64,000 bases of DNA. Origin: Castellaniella daejeonensis. Lineage in GTDB: Bacteria; Pseudomonadota; Gammaproteobacteria; Burkholderiales; Burkholderiaceae_B. A model generated the notes under the pieces. That model did no database searches, was not told the origin of the DNA, and saw only the letters and a list, made by a program, of their open reading frames with translations. The stretch lies in NCBI RefSeq assembly GCF_039523555.1, contig NZ_BAAAFN010000015.1, positions 248,001 through 312,000 of the forward strand, in the 5' to 3' direction. Positions 33,379 to 43,397 of this stretch are shown here, one piece after another (position 1 is the stretch's first letter; every line of letters begins with the position of its first letter). Both the position numbers and the translations under genes were made by a program.

Positions 33379-34359
33379 ATGAAATTGCGCACCACCCTCA
33401 TCGTCGGCCTGCTGGCTGCGACGCTGTCCGGCTCGGCCTGGGCGGCCGTGACCGCGAAATTCGCCGTGACTCTGCCCGAGAAATCCCACCAGGGCCAGGG
33501 CGTGGCCAAGTTCGTCGAACTGGTCAAGGCCAAGAGCAACGGCGAGATCGACATCAAGCCCTACTACAGCGGCGCGCTGGGCAACGACGTGCAGGTGACC
33601 TCCGCCCTGCAGGGCGGCACGATCGAGTTCACCGTGCCCCAGACCACCACCCTGACGGGCATGGTCAAGGCCTACGAGATCCTGGATTTCCCCTTCCTGT
33701 TCAAGAACAGCGAGCAAGCCGAGAAAGTGCTGGACGGCCCGGTGGGCCAGAAGCTGCTGGAAACCCTGCCCGCGCACGGGCTGGTGGGCCTGGCCTATTG
33801 GGAAAATGGCTTCTTCAATGCCACCAACAGCAAGCATCCGATCGCCAAGGTCGAAGACTTCGAGGGCCTGAAGTTCCGCTCGATCCAGGCCAAGATCACG
33901 CAGGAGACCATCAAGGCCCTGGGCGCCAACCCGGTGCCGCTGGCGGTGCCCGAGCTCTACACCGCGCTGGAGACCCGCACCATCGACGGCCAGGGTACGC
34001 CCAATGCCGTGATTGCGGCGCTCAAGCTGTACGAAGTGCAGAAATACCTGTCCATCACGCGCCACAGCTACGGCGCCTTCATCCCGCTGGTGTCCAAGGC
34101 GTTCTGGGACAAGCTGACGCCCGAGCAGCAGAAGATCCTGAAGGATTCCGCCGTCGAGGCCCGGACTTATCAGCGCCAGGTGGCGCGCGCCCAGGCGCAG
34201 TCGGCCAAGGAAACCATGGCCAAGCACGGCATGGAGATCAACGAAGTCAGCGACGCCGAGCACGATCGCATGCGCGAGCGCGTGCAGCCGGTGTGGCAGA
34301 TGTTCATTCCCAGCGTGGGTCAGGATCTGTTCGACCAGGTCCAGGCCGAACTGAAGTAA
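33379..34359 (+). CDS. TRAP transporter solute-binding protein (DctP family)
   Basis: Periplasmic binding protein of 326 aa. It has a cleavable signal (about 1-22, ending SAWAA) and the DctP hallmarks: YYSGALGNDVQVTSALQGG, the AKITQETIKALGANPVPLAVPELYTAL ligand-clamp region with the carboxylate-binding Arg in FRSIQ, and GQGTPNAVI. The ribosome binding site is AAGGAGACA. Because fumarylacetoacetase, maleylacetoacetate isomerase and homogentisate dioxygenase genes follow directly, the likely cargo is homogentisate or a related aromatic acid (inference). Confidence 0.94.
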   Translation: MKLRTTLIVGLLAATLSGSAWAAVTAKFAVTLPEKSHQGQGVAKFVELVKAKSNGEIDIKPYYSGALGNDVQVTSALQGGTIEFTVPQTTTLTGMVKAYEILDFPFLFKNSEQAEKVLDGPVGQKLLETLPAHGLVGLAYWENGFFNATNSKHPIAKVEDFEGLKFRSIQAKITQETIKALGANPVPLAVPELYTALETRTIDGQGTPNAVIAALKLYEVQKYLSITRHSYGAFIPLVSKAFWDKLTPEQQKILKDSAVEARTYQRQVARAQAQSAKETMAKHGMEINEVSDAEHDRMRERVQPVWQMFIPSVGQDLFDQVQAELK

Positions 34360-34429
34360 GCCAGATCGTGCGCGCGGCTTGCCCGCGCGCGTCCGGGTGC
34401 GCCTGGCGCACCCGGCCACCGGAGTTCCC

Positions 34430-35449
34430 ATGAAGCTTGCCACCTTGAAAAACGAGTCGCGCGACGGCCGCCTGGTCGTCGTGTCCCGGGATCTGACGCA
34501 GTGCGTCGCCGTGCCCGAGATCGCACCCACCCTGCAGGCGGCGCTGGATGACTGGGATGCCTGCCTGCCGGCGCTGCTCGCCGCCTATGACCGGCTCAAT
34601 TCGGGCCAGGACGGCGCGGCGCGCGCTTTCGACCAGGCTGCCTGCCATTCGCCGCTGCCGCGCGCCTACCAGTGGGCGGACGGCTCGGCCTACCTGAACC
34701 ACGTGGAGCTGGTGCGCCGCGCGCGCAACAGCCAGGTGCCGGAATCCTTCTTCACCGATCCGCTGATGTACCAGGGCGGTTCGGACAGTTTCATCGGCCC
34801 GCGCGACCCCATCGTCGCCGACTCCGAGGACTGGGGCATCGACATGGAGGCCGAGGTCGCCGTCGTCACCGGCGACGTGCCCATGGGTGCGTCGCCGGCG
34901 CAGGCCGCGGATGCAATCCGCCTGCTGATGCTGGTCAACGACGTATCCCTGCGCGGCCTGATCCCGGCCGAACTGGCCAAGGGCTTCGGCTTCTTCCAGT
35001 CCAAGCCGGCCAGCGCGTTTTCCCCGGTCACCGTCACCCCCGACGAACTGGGGCCGGCCTGGCACGGCGGCAAGGTCCACCTGCCGCTGCGGGTCGAGCT
35101 GAACGGCGAGCCTTTCGGCTGCCCGGATGCGGGGCAGGATATGACCTTCGATTTCCCGCAGCTGATCGCGCACGCCGCCCGCACACGCAGGCTGGCGGCC
35201 GGGACGATCATCGGTTCGGGCACGGTATCCAACAAGCAGGGGGGGCTGCACGGCTCCAGCATCCGCAATGGCGGCGTGGGCTACTGCTGCATCGCCGAAG
35301 TCCGCATGTACGAGACCATCGAGGGCGGGGCGCCCGTCACGCCCTTCATGCGCTTCGGCGATCGTGTGCGCATCCACATGAGCGATGCAAGGGGCGAGGA
35401 CATCTTCGGCATCATCGAGCAGACGGTCGAACGCCGGGCGGGAGCCTGA
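34430..35449 (+). CDS. Fumarylacetoacetate hydrolase family protein
   Basis: Protein of 339 aa that, by context, hydrolyses fumarylacetoacetate to fumarate and acetoacetate, the last step of homogentisate breakdown. The FAH fold residues are visible: DMEAEVAVVTGDV with the metal-binding Glu pair, the Asp of VNDVSLRGL, KGFGFFQSKP, and GTIIGSGTVSNKQ. An N-terminal about 80-residue domain precedes the FAH core, as in the bacterial two-domain form. The start at MKLATLKN (34430) is chosen over an in-frame ATG at 34379 because it opens with the conserved family N-terminus. Confidence 0.92.
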   Translation: MKLATLKNESRDGRLVVVSRDLTQCVAVPEIAPTLQAALDDWDACLPALLAAYDRLNSGQDGAARAFDQAACHSPLPRAYQWADGSAYLNHVELVRRARNSQVPESFFTDPLMYQGGSDSFIGPRDPIVADSEDWGIDMEAEVAVVTGDVPMGASPAQAADAIRLLMLVNDVSLRGLIPAELAKGFGFFQSKPASAFSPVTVTPDELGPAWHGGKVHLPLRVELNGEPFGCPDAGQDMTFDFPQLIAHAARTRRLAAGTIIGSGTVSNKQGGLHGSSIRNGGVGYCCIAEVRMYETIEGGAPVTPFMRFGDRVRIHMSDARGEDIFGIIEQTVERRAGA

Positions 35450-35453
35450 TCCC

Positions 35454-36098
35454 ATGCTGGAACTCTATTCCTACTTCCGCAGTTCGGCGGCCTACCGCGT
35501 GCGGATCGCGCTGAGCCTGAAGGGGCTCGACTACCGGGTGATCCCCGTCCATCTGCTGCGCCACGGTGGCGAGCAGTTCGGGGAAGAGTACCGTCGCCGC
35601 AATCCCGAAGGCCTGGTGCCCGCGCTGGCCGAAGGCGACCGCATCCTGACCCAGTCCCTGGCGATCATCGAATACCTGGACGAAACGCATGGCCCCGCCA
35701 TCCTGCTGCCGCCGGATGCGCCGGGCCGCGCCCGGGTGCGCGCCCTGGCGCTGCACGTCGCCTGCGACATCCATCCGCTGAACAACCTGCGCGTTCTGCG
35801 CTGGCTGGCGCATGAGCTGAAGATCGAGCAGGCCGGCCGGGATGCCTGGTACCGGCACTGGGTCGAACTGGGGTTCCGCTCGCTGGAGGCCCAGCTGCAA
35901 TCGCCCGAGACGGGGCTGTGCTGCCATGGCGACGAGCCGAGCCTGGCCGATTGCTGCCTGGTGCCCCAGGTGTACAACGCGCGCCGCTATGATGTCGATC
36001 TGTCGGCCTTTCCGACGATCGCGCGGATCGCGGCGCATTGTGAATCGATGCCGGCCTTCAGGGCCGCGCATCCGGACGGGCAGCCCGACGCCGAGTGA
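35454..36098 (+). CDS. maiA: Maleylacetoacetate isomerase (zeta-class GST)
   Basis: Cytosolic glutathione-dependent cis-trans isomerase of 214 aa that turns maleylacetoacetate into fumarylacetoacetate. The zeta-GST motif appears as RSSAAYRVRIALSLKGLDY at the N-terminus, followed by NPEGLVPAL, TQSLAIIEYLDE and IHPLNNLRVLRWL. It lies 4 bp after the fumarylacetoacetase gene and about 86 bp before hmgA, so the three catabolic steps are together. Confidence 0.95.
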   Translation: MLELYSYFRSSAAYRVRIALSLKGLDYRVIPVHLLRHGGEQFGEEYRRRNPEGLVPALAEGDRILTQSLAIIEYLDETHGPAILLPPDAPGRARVRALALHVACDIHPLNNLRVLRWLAHELKIEQAGRDAWYRHWVELGFRSLEAQLQSPETGLCCHGDEPSLADCCLVPQVYNARRYDVDLSAFPTIARIAAHCESMPAFRAAHPDGQPDAE

Positions 36099-36184
36099 CC
36101 GGGCGCTCCGCGGCCGCGGACTGCGGTTCCCGCGGTTCCGGCGTGTGTGCAGCCGCCGCCGGCCGTGTTTTTCGAGAGATCATC

Positions 36185-37483
36185 ATGAGCACGACCCCTT
36201 TCCTGGAATACCAGAGCGGATTCGGCAACGAATTCGCCACCGAGGCCTTGCCCGGCGCCTTGCCGGCGGGCCGCAATTCTCCTCAGCGGGCCCCTTACGG
36301 GCTGTATGCCGAGCAGCTCTCGGGCACGGCCTTCACCGCGCCGCGCCACCTCAATCGGCGCTCCTGGCTGTACCGCATCCGGCCGGCCGCCACGCACGGG
36401 CCATTCCAGCCCTCGTCCGCGGGCGCGCGCTGGCTGAGCCGCTACGATGAGGTTCCCACCCCGCCCGATCCGCTGCGCTGGGATCCCCTGCCCCTGCCCG
36501 ATGCAGGCACGGCCACGGATTTCGTGGACGGCATGGTGACCATGGGCGGCAATGCCGGCTGCGGCATCCACCTGTATGCCGCCAACCGGTCGATGCAGGA
36601 TCGCTATTTCTACGATGCCGACGGCGAATTGCTGATCGTGCCCCAGTTCGGACGCCTGGAGCTGGCCACCGAACTGGGCGTGCTGGCGGTAGAGCCGCAG
36701 GAAATCGCCGTCATTCCGCGCGGCGTGCGCTTCCAGGTGCGCCTGCCCGATGGCGCGGCGCGCGGCTATGTGTGCGAAAACCCCGGCGCGCCCTTCCGGC
36801 TGCCCGACCTGGGCGTGATCGGTTCCAACGGCCTGGCCAATCCGCGCGATTTCCTGGCGCCCGTGGCCGCCTACGAGGACATCGAGGGCGACTTCGAACT
36901 GCTGGCGAAATTCCAGGGCCGGTTCTGGGCCGCGCGCATGGATCATTCCCCCCTGGATGTCGTTGCCTGGCACGGCAACGACACGCCCTACAAGTACGAT
37001 CTGCGGCGCTTCAATGCGATCGGCTCGATCACCTACGATCATCCGGATCCGTCGATCTTCCTGGTGCTGCACGCGCCCAGTGCCGTGCCCGGGGTGGACA
37101 CCATCGATTTCGTCGTCTTCGCACCGCGCATCCTGGCGATGCAGGACACGTTCCGGCCGCCCTGGTTCCACCGCAACCTGGCGGGAGAATTCATGGGGCT
37201 GGTGCATGGCCGCTACGACGCCAAGGCCGAAGGCTTCCAGCCCGGCGGCGCTTCGTTGCACAACACCATGACGGGCCATGGCCCCGATGCCGAGACCTTC
37301 GCCAAGGCCAGCGCGGCGGACACGTCCAGGCCGGACTACATCGCCGACACGATGGCGTTCATGTTCGAGACGCCGGTGGCGATCCAGGCCACGCGCCAGG
37401 CCCTGGAATCGCCGCAGCGGCAGCGGGAATACTACCGCTGCTGGCAGGGGCTGAAGAAGCACTTCGATCCGGCAAAGCGGTAG
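36185..37483 (+). CDS. hmgA: Homogentisate 1,2-dioxygenase
   Basis: Non-heme Fe(II) ring-cleaving enzyme of 432 aa opening homogentisate to maleylacetoacetate. It is closely similar to the classic HGD: YQSGFGNEFATEAL at the start, and the iron ligands in FHRNLAGEFMG (His and Glu) and TGHGPDAETF (His). Length matches (430-445 aa). It is the last gene of the LysR-controlled TRAP-FAH-MAI group. Confidence 0.97.
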   Translation: MSTTPFLEYQSGFGNEFATEALPGALPAGRNSPQRAPYGLYAEQLSGTAFTAPRHLNRRSWLYRIRPAATHGPFQPSSAGARWLSRYDEVPTPPDPLRWDPLPLPDAGTATDFVDGMVTMGGNAGCGIHLYAANRSMQDRYFYDADGELLIVPQFGRLELATELGVLAVEPQEIAVIPRGVRFQVRLPDGAARGYVCENPGAPFRLPDLGVIGSNGLANPRDFLAPVAAYEDIEGDFELLAKFQGRFWAARMDHSPLDVVAWHGNDTPYKYDLRRFNAIGSITYDHPDPSIFLVLHAPSAVPGVDTIDFVVFAPRILAMQDTFRPPWFHRNLAGEFMGLVHGRYDAKAEGFQPGGASLHNTMTGHGPDAETFAKASAADTSRPDYIADTMAFMFETPVAIQATRQALESPQRQREYYRCWQGLKKHFDPAKR

Positions 37484-37535
37484 GCTTGGGTTTCTGAAAC
37501 GGGAAGCCGCCGGCGCCTCATACGGTTGCGTCATG

Positions 37536-37580
37536 CCCCCACCCGACTTTTCTCGATCTTTTTCGAGCGACGGGAGGGGG
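37536..37580. terminator. Bidirectional terminator between convergent dioxygenase genes
   Basis: CCCCCACCCG (37536-37545) pairs with CGGGAGGGGG (37571-37580) with one mismatch, and the inner CTCGA/TCGAG hairpin with a T-rich loop extends it. It sits between convergent hmgA and the HGO-like gene. Confidence 0.6.
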
Positions 37581-37599
37581 CTCTCTTGCGAACCCAGGC

Positions 37600-38730
37600 T
37601 CACTCCTTCCACGAATCCAGATACCCCGGCACCTTGACCCCATTGGGCAAGACGTCAAGTTCCAGCGGGTAGCGCGAATCGATCATCACCGCGACCTCGT
37701 CGGTGTACTTGCGTTCGCCCTTGTTGTTGGCCGCGGCGGCGGCAAAGGCCTTGGGGTGCGGGCCGTGGTGGAAGCCCGAGGGGTGCAGCGTGAACATGCC
37801 CGGCTTGATGTTGTCGCGGCTGAAGAAATTGCCCTGGTGGTAGAAGATCGACTCGTCGAACTCGTCGTTGTTGTGATAGAAGGGCACCTTCAGGGCGCCC
37901 GGGTCGCTTTCGATGGGACGCGGGGCGAAGGTGCAGACGATGATGGTGTTCGACAGGAAGGTCGCATGCACCGTGGGCGGCAGGTGGTAGCGGTCCGACA
38001 GCAGCTCGCGGATGTCGCGCCAGTTCAGCTTCACCGGCACGCAGTCGCCGTGCCAGCCAGCCGTGTCCAGGAAGTTGTAGGGGAAGGTCACCGTCGTGAC
38101 CTGCTGGCGGCGCTTGGCGCGCACCCGGGTCTCGTGCTCGCCGTACTGGGCCTTGTAGGCCTCGTCGATCTTCGGCGTGTCCAGCACGGCCAGATCGAAT
38201 TGCGCGTGGCGGCCGGTGATGCCGCGTTCGGGCAGCTGGAACAGGTCTTCGGTGGCCTCGATGGTCAGGACTTCGTTGCGCACCGAGGTTTCCAGGCGCC
38301 AGGTCGTGCCGCGCGGGATGTTGATGTAGTCGCCTTCGCGGTAGCTCATGTGGCCATAGTCGCAGAAGAACTCGCCTTCGCCCTTGTGGAAGAACAGGAT
38401 CATGTCGCCGTCCCCGTTGCGGGCCAGGTCCGGCATGGAGACGTCGAATTTCCAGAAACAGACCTGGGTCTGGCCGTTGTGCATGAAGCGTTGCGCCTTC
38501 CAGGGGCAGGGGGCGCTGTCGTTCAGGCGGTTCAGGTCCAGCAGGGTGAGCTCCAGGGGGCCTTCCCATTTCGTCCATCCGGTGGGCTTGTGCGTGTGCA
38601 GGATGTGGCTGGCGGGGCCGAAGAAGCCGTTGCGGCCGTGCTCGCGTTCGTACAGGCCGTCGGGGATGTCGCAGTGGGCCTGGCGGGTGTAGATGCCTTC
38701 GGCCTTGGGGAAAGTGATCGGGTTCTTCAT
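37600..38730 (-). CDS. Second homogentisate 1,2-dioxygenase-like protein (short HGO family)
   Basis: Cupin-fold protein of 376 aa related to, but distinct from, classic HGD. It has FYHNNDEFDESIFYHQGNFF and LHPSGFHHGPHPKAF, the second like the HGD ligand loop. It lacks the SGFGNEF N-terminus and is about 55 residues shorter than hmgA of this window. The start at 38730 follows GGAGAGACC; a longer frame to 38757 is less likely. It is divergent from an IclR regulator, so it is controlled separately from hmgA. It could act on homogentisate or a substituted homogentisate or gentisate-like ring. Confidence 0.87.
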   Translation of the reverse strand: MKNPITFPKAEGIYTRQAHCDIPDGLYEREHGRNGFFGPASHILHTHKPTGWTKWEGPLELTLLDLNRLNDSAPCPWKAQRFMHNGQTQVCFWKFDVSMPDLARNGDGDMILFFHKGEGEFFCDYGHMSYREGDYINIPRGTTWRLETSVRNEVLTIEATEDLFQLPERGITGRHAQFDLAVLDTPKIDEAYKAQYGEHETRVRAKRRQQVTTVTFPYNFLDTAGWHGDCVPVKLNWRDIRELLSDRYHLPPTVHATFLSNTIIVCTFAPRPIESDPGALKVPFYHNNDEFDESIFYHQGNFFSRDNIKPGMFTLHPSGFHHGPHPKAFAAAAANNKGERKYTDEVAVMIDSRYPLELDVLPNGVKVPGYLDSWKE

Positions 38731-38747
38731 GAGGGTCTCTCCGATGA

Positions 38748-38787
38748 TGTTATGCAATGATTAACAGTGTTATTATTTAGACAACAC
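38748..38787. promoter_or_regulatory. Tandem inverted repeats in the HGO-like/IclR intergenic region
   Basis: TGTTA-N9-TAACA (38748-38766) and directly adjacent GTGTT-N11-AACAC (38767-38787) lie between the divergent HGO-like and IclR genes. They are probable IclR-type operator sites that also cover an AT-rich promoter (TTATTATTTAG). Confidence 0.5.
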
Positions 38788-38811
38788 CTTAAATCTAAGG
38801 CCGGAAGCGCG

Positions 38812-39618
38812 ATGCGTCCAACAATTTTTCCCCATGAATCAATCGGCCCGTCTTCTGCCGCCGGAGGCGATTGGCCCGGCGATGTACCGGGCATCCAGTC
38901 CGTGGAGGTGGGGCTGGACCTGTTCCGCCAGCTGGCCGATGGCGAAACGCCGTGCGGCCTGTCGGATCTGGCCCGGCGGGCGGGCATGCACCGGGCCAAG
39001 GCCTACCGTTATTTGGTCAGCCTCGCGCGGGCCGGATGGGTGATCCAGGACGCGCGGACGGGGAAGTACGACATCGGCCCGGCTGTCCGCGACCTGGCGT
39101 TGTCCTGGCTGTCGCGCCAGGATCCGCTGCGCCTGGCCGGGGCCGAGGCCCGCATGCTGGCGCAGATGCTGGGCGAGACCTGCTTCGTCGCGGTGCCCGG
39201 ACAGGGCGGGGTGACGGCCGTGCGGGTCTGCCAGCCGGGCCGCGGGATGTCGGTCGGCGTGGCCGAGGGTGCGTTGTTCGACCTGGAATCCTCCGCCACG
39301 GGGCGGATCTTCGCCGCCTGGCAGGAGCCGCCGGCGCGGCGGCTTGCCGCCGCGCTGCGCCGTGACATCCGCGCGCAAGGCCTGGCCGTGGTGGAAGGCG
39401 AGCACGTCCCGGGCATCAACGCGATCAGCGTGCCGGTGTTCGGCGCGCAGGGCCAGCTGCTGCTGGCCCTGACGGTGGTGGGGCACGCCGCATCCCTGCC
39501 GGCCGACCCTGACGGCCCCGCCGCCGAGGCGCTGCGCGCCGCCGCCCGCCGAATCTCAATCGCGGCGCCCGGCGAATCGGAGCGGCCTGCAGGCCGCGAT
39601 AAAAAACCGGCCGCATGA
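38812..39618 (+). CDS. IclR family transcriptional regulator
   Basis: Regulator of 268 aa. An N-terminal winged helix-turn-helix (about 28-85: SVEVGLDLFRQLAD, SDLARRAGMHRAKAYRYLVSL) is followed by the C-terminal effector-binding IclR domain (about 100-245). The ATG at 38812 follows CCGGAAG; an in-frame GTG at 38767 would start inside the putative operator. It probably regulates the divergent HGO-like gene in response to an aromatic ligand. Its stop codon lies inside the terminator hairpin of the convergent Liv-binding-protein operon. Confidence 0.92.
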   Translation: MRPTIFPHESIGPSSAAGGDWPGDVPGIQSVEVGLDLFRQLADGETPCGLSDLARRAGMHRAKAYRYLVSLARAGWVIQDARTGKYDIGPAVRDLALSWLSRQDPLRLAGAEARMLAQMLGETCFVAVPGQGGVTAVRVCQPGRGMSVGVAEGALFDLESSATGRIFAAWQEPPARRLAAALRRDIRAQGLAVVEGEHVPGINAISVPVFGAQGQLLLALTVVGHAASLPADPDGPAAEALRAAARRISIAAPGESERPAGRDKKPAA

Positions 39619-39626
39619 GCGGCCGG
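39601..39626 (-). terminator. Strong intrinsic terminator of the paaNGHIKJ-livK operon
   Basis: The stem CCGGCCGC/GCGGCCGG (39607-39626) has a four-base loop. On the minus strand six T residues follow (39606-39601). It ends the long minus-strand operon that runs from 47901 down to 39653. The loop and stem contain the stop codon of the IclR gene on the other strand. Confidence 0.9.
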
Positions 39627-39652
39627 GAAAATACTGCGCGCGGGGCTCGCGT

Positions 39653-40798
39653 TCAGTCGACCAGTTTCCAGTCTCCGTTCTGGATCTCGAGCATGCGGAA
39701 GGCGCTCAGGTCCAGGCCCATGTGGTCGGTCGGGGACATGTTCACCACTCCGCCCGTGCCGACGTAGCCCTTGGTCTGCTCGATGGCGTCGCGCACCTTG
39801 TCCTTGTCGGTGGTGCCGGCCCGCTTGACCGCATCGACGTAGAGCATCAGGCCGTCATAGGCATGGCCGCCGAAGGTCGATACTTCGGACTTCCAGCGCT
39901 CCTGGAATGCCTTGGCGTAGGCCGTGACGATCGGTTTCTGCGCATCGTTGTCGGGCAGCTTGTCGGCGACGACCAGCGCCGCGCAGGGCAGGCGCGCGCC
40001 TTCGGCCGCATCGCGTGCCAGCTTGATGAACTCGTTCGAGCACACTCCGTGCGCGTGGTAGAGCGGCAGCTTCACGCCCAGCTGCTTGTAGTTGCGGGTG
40101 GCCAGCGCCGGGCCCTGGCCCAGGCCGAAGATCAGCACGGCCTGGACGGCGGGGTCGTTCTTGATCTTGGTGAGCTGCGGGCTCATGTCGGTGTCCTTGG
40201 GGCCGTAGGTTTCGTTGGCCACGATCTGGATACCGTAGTTGGGCGCGACCAGTTCGGATTCCTTCTTGCCGGATTGGCCGAAACCGCTGGTTTCGCTCAG
40301 CAGGGCGATCTTGGTGTAGCCGCGCTTCTTCATGTCCTCGAAGACCTTTTCGGCGGCCATGCGGTCGGTGTGCGGGGTCTTGAAGAGCCATTTCTTGACC
40401 GGGTCGATGATGACCACCGCGCCCGCCAGGGAAATGAAGGGGACGCCCGCCTTTTCGGCCAGCGGATCCATGGACATGGTGGAGCCCGTCGTGGTGCCGC
40501 CGATGATCACGTCGACCTGGTCGTCGTAGATCAGGCGCTTGGCGAAGCTGTTGGCCTTGTTCGCGTCGCTGCCGTCGTCGTAGTGCACGAGCTGCAGCTG
40601 CCGGCCCAGCAGCCCGCCCGCCTTGTTGATGGAGTCGACGTACATTTCCAGGGTCTTGACTTCCGGGTCGCCCAGGAAGGCCGCGGGACCGGTGGCCGAC
40701 AGGACCGAGCCGATCTTGATGGGATCCGCAGCCTGGGCGGCGAAGCCGAAGGCAGCCAGCGCGAAGCCGGTCATCCAGCGCCGTGTCGATGCTTTCAT
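39653..40798 (-). CDS. ABC transporter periplasmic binding protein (LivK-like)
   Basis: Type I periplasmic binding protein of 381 aa with a signal peptide (about 1-23, ending AQAAD). It has the LivJ/LivK-family pattern IKIGSVLSATGPAAFLGDPE and VDVIIGGTTTGSTMSM. It is the last gene of the paa operon, its ATG overlaps the thiolase stop (ATGA), and AAGGAGACA precedes it. LivH, M, G and F components lie in the divergent operon (51750-55651), so the system is split over two transcription units. Expected cargo is an aromatic acid such as phenylacetate rather than a branched-chain amino acid (inference). Confidence 0.93.
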   Translation of the reverse strand: MKASTRRWMTGFALAAFGFAAQAADPIKIGSVLSATGPAAFLGDPEVKTLEMYVDSINKAGGLLGRQLQLVHYDDGSDANKANSFAKRLIYDDQVDVIIGGTTTGSTMSMDPLAEKAGVPFISLAGAVVIIDPVKKWLFKTPHTDRMAAEKVFEDMKKRGYTKIALLSETSGFGQSGKKESELVAPNYGIQIVANETYGPKDTDMSPQLTKIKNDPAVQAVLIFGLGQGPALATRNYKQLGVKLPLYHAHGVCSNEFIKLARDAAEGARLPCAALVVADKLPDNDAQKPIVTAYAKAFQERWKSEVSTFGGHAYDGLMLYVDAVKRAGTTDKDKVRDAIEQTKGYVGTGGVVNMSPTDHMGLDLSAFRMLEIQNGDWKLVD

Positions 40799-42018
40799 GG
40801 TGTGTCTCCTTGGGTGTGGGTGTTTTCGATGATCATGGCAATGCCCTGGCCCACGCCGATGCACATGGCACACAGGGCGTAACGGCCGCCGGTCCGGGTC
40901 AGCTCGGCGCTGGCGGTTGTGATCAGCCGGGCGCCGCTCATGCCCAGCGGATGGCCGATGGCGATCGCGCCGCCATTCGGATTCACGTGCGGAGCGTCAT
41001 CGGGCAGCCCAAGTTCGCGCAGCACCGCCAGCGACTGGGCGGCAAAGGCTTCGTTGAGTTCGATCACGTCCATTTGTTCCAGTTTCAGGCCGGTCAGGGC
41101 AAGGACCTTGCGCACCGCCGGGACCGGGCCGATGCCCATGATTCGCGGAGCCACGCCGGCCGCCGCCATGCCCAGGATGCGGGCGCGGGGCGCCAGGCCG
41201 TGCCGGCGCACGGCTTCGCCCGATGCCAGCAGCACGGCGCAGGCGCCGTCGTTGACGCCCGAGGCGTTGCCCGCCGTCACGCTGAGGTCTGGCCCGTTGA
41301 TGCCGCGCAGGCGGGCCAGGGCCTCGGCGCTCGTGTCGGGCCTGGGATGCTCATCCGTATCGATGACCAGGTCGTCGGCCTTGCGGCGTGGGATGCGCAC
41401 CGGCACGATTTCGTCCGCGAAACGGCCGGCCGCCTGGGCGCGCGCCCAGCGCTGCTGGCTGCGCAGGGCGAAAGCATCCTGGTCGGCGCGCGAGATGCCG
41501 AATTCCTCGGCAACGTTGTCCGCCGTTTCCGGCATGGAGTGCGTGCCGTGCTCCTGGTCAAGGCGCGGGTTGACGAAACGCCAGCCGATGGTGGTGTCGT
41601 ACATCGCCGCCTGGCGCGACCAGGCCTGCTCGGCCTTGGCCACGACGAAGGGTGCGCGCGACATGGATTCGACGCCGCCGGCGATCATCAGGTGGGCTTC
41701 CCCGGCCCGGATGGCGCGCGCGGCCGTGCCGATGGCGTCCATGCCCGACCCGCACAGGCGGTTGATCGTGGCGCCGGGCGCGGACAGGGGCAGGCCGGCC
41801 AGCAGCGCAGCCATGCGGGCCACGTTGCGGTTGTCCTCGCCAGCCTGGTTGGCGCAGCCCAGCAGGACGTCGTCGAGCGCCGACCAGTCGAGGCCGGGGT
41901 GGCGTTCCATCAGGGCACGCAGCGGCAGCGCGGCGAGATCGTCGGCGCGCACGCCAGCCAGGGCGCCGCCGTAGCGTCCGATGGGCGTGCGTACCGCGTC
42001 GCAGAGAAAGGCGTCCAT
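40795..42018 (-). CDS. paaJ: 3-oxoadipyl-CoA / 3-oxo-5,6-dehydrosuberyl-CoA thiolase
   Basis: Thiolase of 407 aa. The nucleophilic Cys lies in INRLCGSGMDAIG (about residue 89), the His in GHPLGMSGARL and the second Cys in CAMCIGVGQG. The N-terminus DAFLCDAVRTPIGRYGGAL is typical of PaaJ/PcaF. In phenylacetate degradation it makes acetyl-CoA and succinyl-CoA at the end of the beta-oxidation-like steps. It is embedded between paaK and the binding-protein gene in the minus operon. Confidence 0.93.
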   Translation of the reverse strand: MDAFLCDAVRTPIGRYGGALAGVRADDLAALPLRALMERHPGLDWSALDDVLLGCANQAGEDNRNVARMAALLAGLPLSAPGATINRLCGSGMDAIGTAARAIRAGEAHLMIAGGVESMSRAPFVVAKAEQAWSRQAAMYDTTIGWRFVNPRLDQEHGTHSMPETADNVAEEFGISRADQDAFALRSQQRWARAQAAGRFADEIVPVRIPRRKADDLVIDTDEHPRPDTSAEALARLRGINGPDLSVTAGNASGVNDGACAVLLASGEAVRRHGLAPRARILGMAAAGVAPRIMGIGPVPAVRKVLALTGLKLEQMDVIELNEAFAAQSLAVLRELGLPDDAPHVNPNGGAIAIGHPLGMSGARLITTASAELTRTGGRYALCAMCIGVGQGIAMIIENTHTQGDTP

Positions 42019-42027
42019 GGGTTCCCC

Positions 42028-43350
<1,323 letters not shown>

Positions 43351-43397
43351 GATGTGTTGTCTCCTGTGTCTTGTGATTCGATTCGCGGACGGGCCGG

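Noticed and set aside
36099..36184. Possible terminator with T5 run before hmgA
   Set aside because: The GC-rich inverted repeats are weak, and hmgA shares orientation and pathway with the upstream genes, so an operon is more likely.
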